A stretch of 18,437 nt of DNA. Origin: Candidatus Aminicenantota bacterium. Its GTDB lineage: Bacteria > Acidobacteriota > Aminicenantia > S016-38. The notes beneath the pieces were generated by a model. The model ran no database searches. It worked only from the letters and a program-made list of their open reading frames with translations, and had not been told where the DNA came from. Both the position numbers and the translations under genes were made by a program. This document shows, piece by piece, positions 15,250 to 18,437 of this stretch; within the stretch, counting starts at the first letter, position 1; each line of letters begins with the position of its first letter. Where the stretch lies: the NCBI GenBank assembly GCA_021161165.1, contig JAGHBF010000132.1:1-18437 (forward strand), given 5' to 3'.

Positions 15250-15539
15250 CAGAACAGACCAGGCGGCAATCCCAGAGACCCTATAAGGTTTTTACTTTCC
15301 TCTTCTACCTTTGAAGAAGCGTCCTGAATAGCGGCGAGAATCAGGTCCTGTAACATTTCAACATCGTTTTCCTTAAATATCTCCTCGCTTATTTTTATGT
15401 CCAGAACATTTTTCGCTCCATCCATTGTTACAACTACCATCCCTCCACCAGAACTTCCTTCAACCTTTAATTCTTCAAGTTTACGTTGAAGTTCTTCCTG
15501 CATTCTTCGGGCTTCTTTCATAAGCTTATTTATATCCAT
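15249..15539 (-). CDS. ybaB: YbaB/EbfC nucleoid-associated protein
   Basis: A 96-residue small DNA-binding protein of the YbaB/EbfC family, which forms a tweezer-like dimer. It has the N-terminal helix MDINKLMKEARRMQEELQ and the signature region VEGSSGGGMVVVTMDGAKNVLDIKIS. The neighbours dnaX and recR are its usual partners. Two nearby ATGs exist (15545 and 15539). AGGAGG (15552-15547) stands only one base from the first and seven from the second, so I choose 15539. The longer form would overlap the dnaX stop by four bases. Confidence 0.95.
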   Translation of the reverse strand: MDINKLMKEARRMQEELQRKLEELKVEGSSGGGMVVVTMDGAKNVLDIKISEEIFKENDVEMLQDLILAAIQDASSKVEEESKNLIGSLGLPPGLF

Positions 15540-15541
15540 TT

Positions 15542-17080
15542 TCATTCCTCCTTTATTTCCTTTGCCTTAAATATTCTACGAAACATTAAAATTTTTGGAT
15601 TTTCTTCCCGCTCATTTTCTGGTTCTTTGATCCCCTTCTTCTCTTCTATATAAACAGTTTTTATATCCATCTCCCTGGAAAAGATTTCTTTTGTAACTTC
15701 CTTTAAGACATTCATAAGTGATTCCACCTTCTCCTTATAATATTCACCCTCCGTTCCTTTATATTTAATTATTATAGTATTTTTGTCTATTTTAACAGAA
15801 TGGGCCTCTTCAAGCGCTGTGGACAATATATTACTTCTCCGCTCAGCAAGTTTCACCACCTCTGTCCATTCAGCACTGTGATTTTCAGAGGTGGGTTGTT
15901 GCACTTCTTCTTTCTCAAAAGAAACATCTGTCTTCTTTTCCTCTACGGTTTTCCCAGTCCCAGACTTTTCGCTCATCTTTATTTCTGGGATATTGCCTTT
16001 AATCATCCTGTCGATAACATCTTCAAGGTCAACAACATTTTGAAGGAAGCTTATCTTTAAAAGCATAAGCTCAAGATAAACTCTTGGATTTGTAGCGTTC
16101 TTAATCCTGTATTCCCCCTCCAGAATAAGATTAGAAAATCTTATGAGGTCTTCTCTCGAAAGTCCTGGAAATCTATTTCTGTTTCCCTTTATTTTTTCAT
16201 ACAAAACACTTCTTAAAAATCCAACATAATCCTTGAGAAAACGTCTAACATTATATCCCTGAATAAAGATCTCCTCCACGATTTTAAAAATTTTTTCTCT
16301 GTCTCTTTTTTCTATGGCACGGGTAAGTTCTTCCATAAGGGCAGAAGGGACAAGTCCAAGAGCTTTTTCAACATCCTTTATCGTTATCTTTCCTTCACTA
16401 TATGCTATCACCTTTTCAAGAGCTGTCTCCGCATCCCTCATGCTCCCCTCTGCTGCCTCAGAAATAAGAATTGCAGCCTTTTCTTCTATTTCAAGACCCT
16501 CTTTTTCCACAATTTTCTTAATCTGTTCTTTTATTATTTCTGCAGGGATTTCTCTGAAATGGAAATGTACTGTTCTTGAAAGAATTGTCGCGGGAACCCT
16601 CTGGTAATCAGTTGTTGCAAAAACAAAAACTACATGTTCTGGTGGTTCCTCTATTGTCTTAAGTAAAGCATTAAAAGCTTCCTGAGTAAGCATGTGCACC
16701 TCGTCAATTATAACCACTTTAAATCTTCCCTCCAGAGGCCTTTGAACAATTGCTTCCTGAAGTGAACGGACCTCATCTATCCCTCTATTTGAGGCACCGT
16801 CTATTTCCATCAAAAAAAGAGAGTTTCCTTCATCAATTGCCCTGCAATAATTACACTGATTGCAGGGTTCAGGGGTTATCCCTTTCTCACAGTTTAAAGC
16901 CTTTGCGAGTATCCTTGCTGTTGTGGTTTTTCCAACTCCTCTTGTTCCTGAAAAAAGAAAAGCATGGGGAATTCTTCCTGTCTTAAGCTGATTTTGAAGG
17001 GTTTTAACTATGCCTTCCTGACCTACAATTTCAGAGAAGGTTTTAGGTCTATATCTTCGAGCTATAGGAATGTATCTCAT
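15542..17080 (-). CDS. dnaX: DNA polymerase III gamma/tau subunit
   Basis: A 512-residue clamp-loader subunit. Residues 1-370 contain the AAA+ module: Walker A GTRGVGKT (45-52), a zinc site Cys64, Cys73, Cys76, Cys79, Walker B with DEVHM (126-130), and the sensor region TTDYQRVPATILSRT. The collar domain follows, then a charged linker (about 370-405, rich in K and E) and a tau-like C-terminal domain. The protein is shorter than E. coli tau. I see no canonical A6-G slippery run in the linker that would give a separate gamma form. The ATG is 12 bases from the SRP RNA 3' end, with only a weak AAGATA upstream, so expression likely depends on processing of a joint transcript. Confidence 0.96.
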   Translation of the reverse strand: MRYIPIARRYRPKTFSEIVGQEGIVKTLQNQLKTGRIPHAFLFSGTRGVGKTTTARILAKALNCEKGITPEPCNQCNYCRAIDEGNSLFLMEIDGASNRGIDEVRSLQEAIVQRPLEGRFKVVIIDEVHMLTQEAFNALLKTIEEPPEHVVFVFATTDYQRVPATILSRTVHFHFREIPAEIIKEQIKKIVEKEGLEIEEKAAILISEAAEGSMRDAETALEKVIAYSEGKITIKDVEKALGLVPSALMEELTRAIEKRDREKIFKIVEEIFIQGYNVRRFLKDYVGFLRSVLYEKIKGNRNRFPGLSREDLIRFSNLILEGEYRIKNATNPRVYLELMLLKISFLQNVVDLEDVIDRMIKGNIPEIKMSEKSGTGKTVEEKKTDVSFEKEEVQQPTSENHSAEWTEVVKLAERRSNILSTALEEAHSVKIDKNTIIIKYKGTEGEYYKEKVESLMNVLKEVTKEIFSREMDIKTVYIEEKKGIKEPENEREENPKILMFRRIFKAKEIKEE

Positions 17081-17092
17081 TATCTTTTTTAA

Positions 17093-17186
17093 GGCGCCTC
17101 TCTGCCCACCCTGCCCTTTCCCTTACCGCTGCTCCCTTCCGGGCCTGACGGGGTTCGGGAAGGAACAGGTGAACAGGCAAGGCGCC
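17093..17186 (-). ncRNA. ffs: signal recognition particle RNA (4.5S-type)
   Basis: A 94-nt RNA on the minus strand. Its ends are the complementary GGCGCC/GGCGCC, and the apical part contains the conserved SRP domain IV core (GTCAGGCCCGGAAGGGAGCA, then GCGGTAAG) that binds Ffh. Arms TTGCCTG...GGGCAG extend the hairpin. It targets ribosomes making membrane and secreted proteins. It is the small bacterial form without an Alu domain. Position between tRNA-Ser and dnaX matches the Bacillus scr locus. Confidence 0.95.
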
Positions 17187-17205
17187 GATTAATTATATAT
17201 TAGTG

Positions 17206-17298
<93 letters not shown>

Positions 17299-17330
17299 GG
17301 ACCGAATGAAATTATAACATAAAAGTAAAG

Positions 17331-17420
17331 CGGAGGGGGTGGGATTCGAACCCACGTTCCGCACAAAGGCGGAAAGTCGGTTTCGAGCCGACCCCGTTAT
17401 GGCCACTTCGGTACCCCTCC
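17331..17420 (-). tRNA. tRNA-Ser (anticodon CGA)
   Basis: A class II tRNA of 90 nt. Acceptor GGAGGGG pairs with CCCCTCC, discriminator G, but no CCA is encoded (GCTTTAC follows), unlike its neighbour. Anticodon stem GTCGG/CCGAC holds loop CTCGAAA with anticodon CGA (17385-17383) reading UCG. The long variable arm (TTCCGCC...GCGGAA) and a normal T arm are present. It is 32 bases upstream of the second tRNA-Ser. Confidence 0.96.
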
Positions 17421-17487
17421 TCATTTCCTATTTTATCATTACCGACAAAGCTTTCAGACCTATGCTTTTAGGGGTAAAATTAAGAGT
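17421..17487. promoter_or_regulatory. divergent promoter region between tRNA-Ser(CGA) and rsmA
   Basis: These 67 bases must contain starts for both directions unless the RNA cluster is internal to a longer unit. For rsmA, TAAAAT (17475-17480) lies eight bases before the GTG, again the geometry of a leaderless message, but no good -35 is seen. For the minus strand, an AT-rich GATAAAAT lies about 10 bases before the tRNA, also with a poor -35. Confidence 0.35.
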
Positions 17488-18243
17488 GTGAGAAAGAAAA
17501 AAAGACTTGGCCAGCATTTTCTTCATGAAAAGTATTACCTAACAAAGATAGCAGAATCATGTCCCATTGAAAATAAAGAAGTTCTTGAAATAGGAGCAGG
17601 GACAGGGAATCTGACAGAATACCTGGCGAAAAAGGCAAAAAAAGTTTATGCCATAGAAAAAGACCCTGATGCTGCAAAAATCCTGATTGAAAAGTCCATT
17701 CCAGGAGTTGACGTAATAATTGCAGATATACTTGAGTTAAATTTGAATTTTTTTAAAGAGGGAATTGCAGCGGGAAATCTTCCGTATTATATCTCATCCC
17801 GAATTCTCAGGAAATTTCTAAAATACAGAGAAAAGTTTGAAGCAGGATGTTTCCTGCTTCAAAGAGAAGTAGCACTGAGATTTGCCACTCCAAAAGGTAG
17901 ACAAACAACTCCTCTTTCAATTCTACTCCACAATTATTACATTCCGGAAATTAGGTTAATCATCCCTCCAGGGGCTTTCACTCCTCCACCCAGAGTGGAA
18001 TCTTCCTTTGTTGTTTTCACAAGGAGAAACAGCCCTCTTTTTGAAGTTCCACTGGATGAGTTTGAAAAATTCCTGAGGGTTGCCTTTTCCAATAGAAGGA
18101 AAACCCTTTTCAATAATTTAAAAAACGCATACCCTGAGTCTTCTTTAAATTTTCCAAAAAAACTTAGAGCCGAGGAACTGGACCTTGAAGGATTTGTGCG
18201 GATATTTAGTGATATAATGATAAAAAATGAGAAAAAAATCTGA
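17488..18243 (+). CDS. rsmA: 16S rRNA dimethyladenosine methyltransferase RsmA/KsgA
   Basis: A 251-residue enzyme that dimethylates two adjacent adenosines near the 3' end of 16S rRNA, late in small-subunit assembly. It shows the N-terminal KRLGQHFL (5-12), SAM motif I LEIGAGTGN (33-41), acidic loop EKD (57-59) and the catalytic NLPYY (97-101). VPLDEFEKFLRVAFSNRRKTL, split as typical in the C-terminal domain, is also present. The start is GTG 17488, which puts the family start immediately after; no Shine-Dalgarno is at proper distance. The 3' end overlaps the following gene by 17 bases. Confidence 0.95.
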   Translation: MRKKKRLGQHFLHEKYYLTKIAESCPIENKEVLEIGAGTGNLTEYLAKKAKKVYAIEKDPDAAKILIEKSIPGVDVIIADILELNLNFFKEGIAAGNLPYYISSRILRKFLKYREKFEAGCFLLQREVALRFATPKGRQTTPLSILLHNYYIPEIRLIIPPGAFTPPPRVESSFVVFTRRNSPLFEVPLDEFEKFLRVAFSNRRKTLFNNLKNAYPESSLNFPKKLRAEELDLEGFVRIFSDIMIKNEKKI

Positions 18244-18437
18244 GATTCTTTTTATTTTTTTAACTTTCATCTTTATATTCATATCCGGTAGCCTGCTCAC
18301 ATTCTCCTCTCACCAGCTTATAACAGGTAAAGGAAACATTTTCGGTTCTGCTGGTATAAAAACTTCGGATTTTTTTCTTCAGGCATTCGGATATGCTTCA
18401 ATTGCTTTGTTGTTTTACATAGCCCTGTGGGCTGTAA
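18227..18437 (+). CDS. ftsK: FtsK/SpoIIIE-like protein, N-terminal membrane domain (cut by window end)
   Basis: The frame starts at ATG 18227 inside the rsmA gene and stays open to the window end (70 codons). After MRKKSE comes a strong membrane segment (ILFIFLTFIFIFISGSLL), then a loop with GNIFGSAGIKTSDFFLQAFG and a second hydrophobic segment (YASIALLFYIALWAV). The N-x-x-G-x-x-G...L-x-x-x-F-G spacing between the first two membrane helices is characteristic of FtsK N-termini. The motor domain would be outside the window, so the assignment is provisional. Overlap with rsmA implies translational coupling. Confidence 0.7.
   Translation, partial: MRKKSEILFIFLTFIFIFISGSLLTFSSHQLITGKGNIFGSAGIKTSDFFLQAFGYASIALLFYIALWAV

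Noticed and set aside
15850..16000. Programmed frameshift or slippage site in dnaX giving a gamma form
   Set aside because: No A6-G or long A-run in the codon phase needed was seen in the linker; the single frame accounts for the whole protein.

Overview
This AT-rich window comes from a bacterium whose coding strands are strongly A-rich and mostly carry clear AGGAGG ribosome binding sites. The gene set points to an anaerobic, possibly thermophilic, deep-branching lineage: a four-subunit, Thermotoga-like pyruvate:ferredoxin oxidoreductase, an archaeal/eukaryotic-type prolyl-tRNA synthetase with a C-terminal zinc site, a ComB-like phosphatase, a bacterial DPP-IV-like peptidase, and the Ras-like polarity pair MglA/MglB. 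I cannot fix the phylum from sequence alone. Most of the window is well-recognised core and metabolic genes, and I did not find an obvious new multi-gene defence or mobile system.

Layout. 1-538: no intact gene; an apparent decayed IS3-like end (outer terminus near 283), then a short coding-like remnant on the minus strand. 539-1081 (minus): YgjP/DUF45 zinc peptidase, divergent from comB (1162-1869, plus), which is followed by a secreted S9B dipeptidyl-peptidase (1923-4208). 4346-5336: a 22-codon ORF with a perfect Shine-Dalgarno overlaps the start of an exported DUF1573 gene. That gene is interrupted by a one-base frame shift exactly at a G-GGA-AAA slippery heptamer.

5366-10560 (plus): a tight operon starting from a consensus promoter whose predicted transcript begins at the rpiB ATG (leaderless). 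The order is rpiB, glyA, an unnamed receiver-like/helical-repeat/winged-helix protein, proS, pcm and a DUF192 gene. It joins sugar-phosphate and one-carbon metabolism, prolyl-tRNA charging and protein repair. Its last gene overlaps the 3' end of mglA by 53 bp, tail to tail.

17420-10508 (minus): one long co-directional cluster: tRNA-Ser(CGA), tRNA-Ser(GGA), the SRP RNA gene ffs, dnaX, ybaB, recR, porG, porD, porA, porB, mglB, mglA. The tRNA-Ser/ffs/dnaX/ybaB/recR part matches the classic Bacillus subtilis order. Here it runs straight into the POR complex and then a polarity GTPase with its roadblock partner. 17488-18437 (plus): rsmA/ksgA overlaps the start of a gene, cut by the window edge, that looks like the FtsK N-terminal membrane domain.
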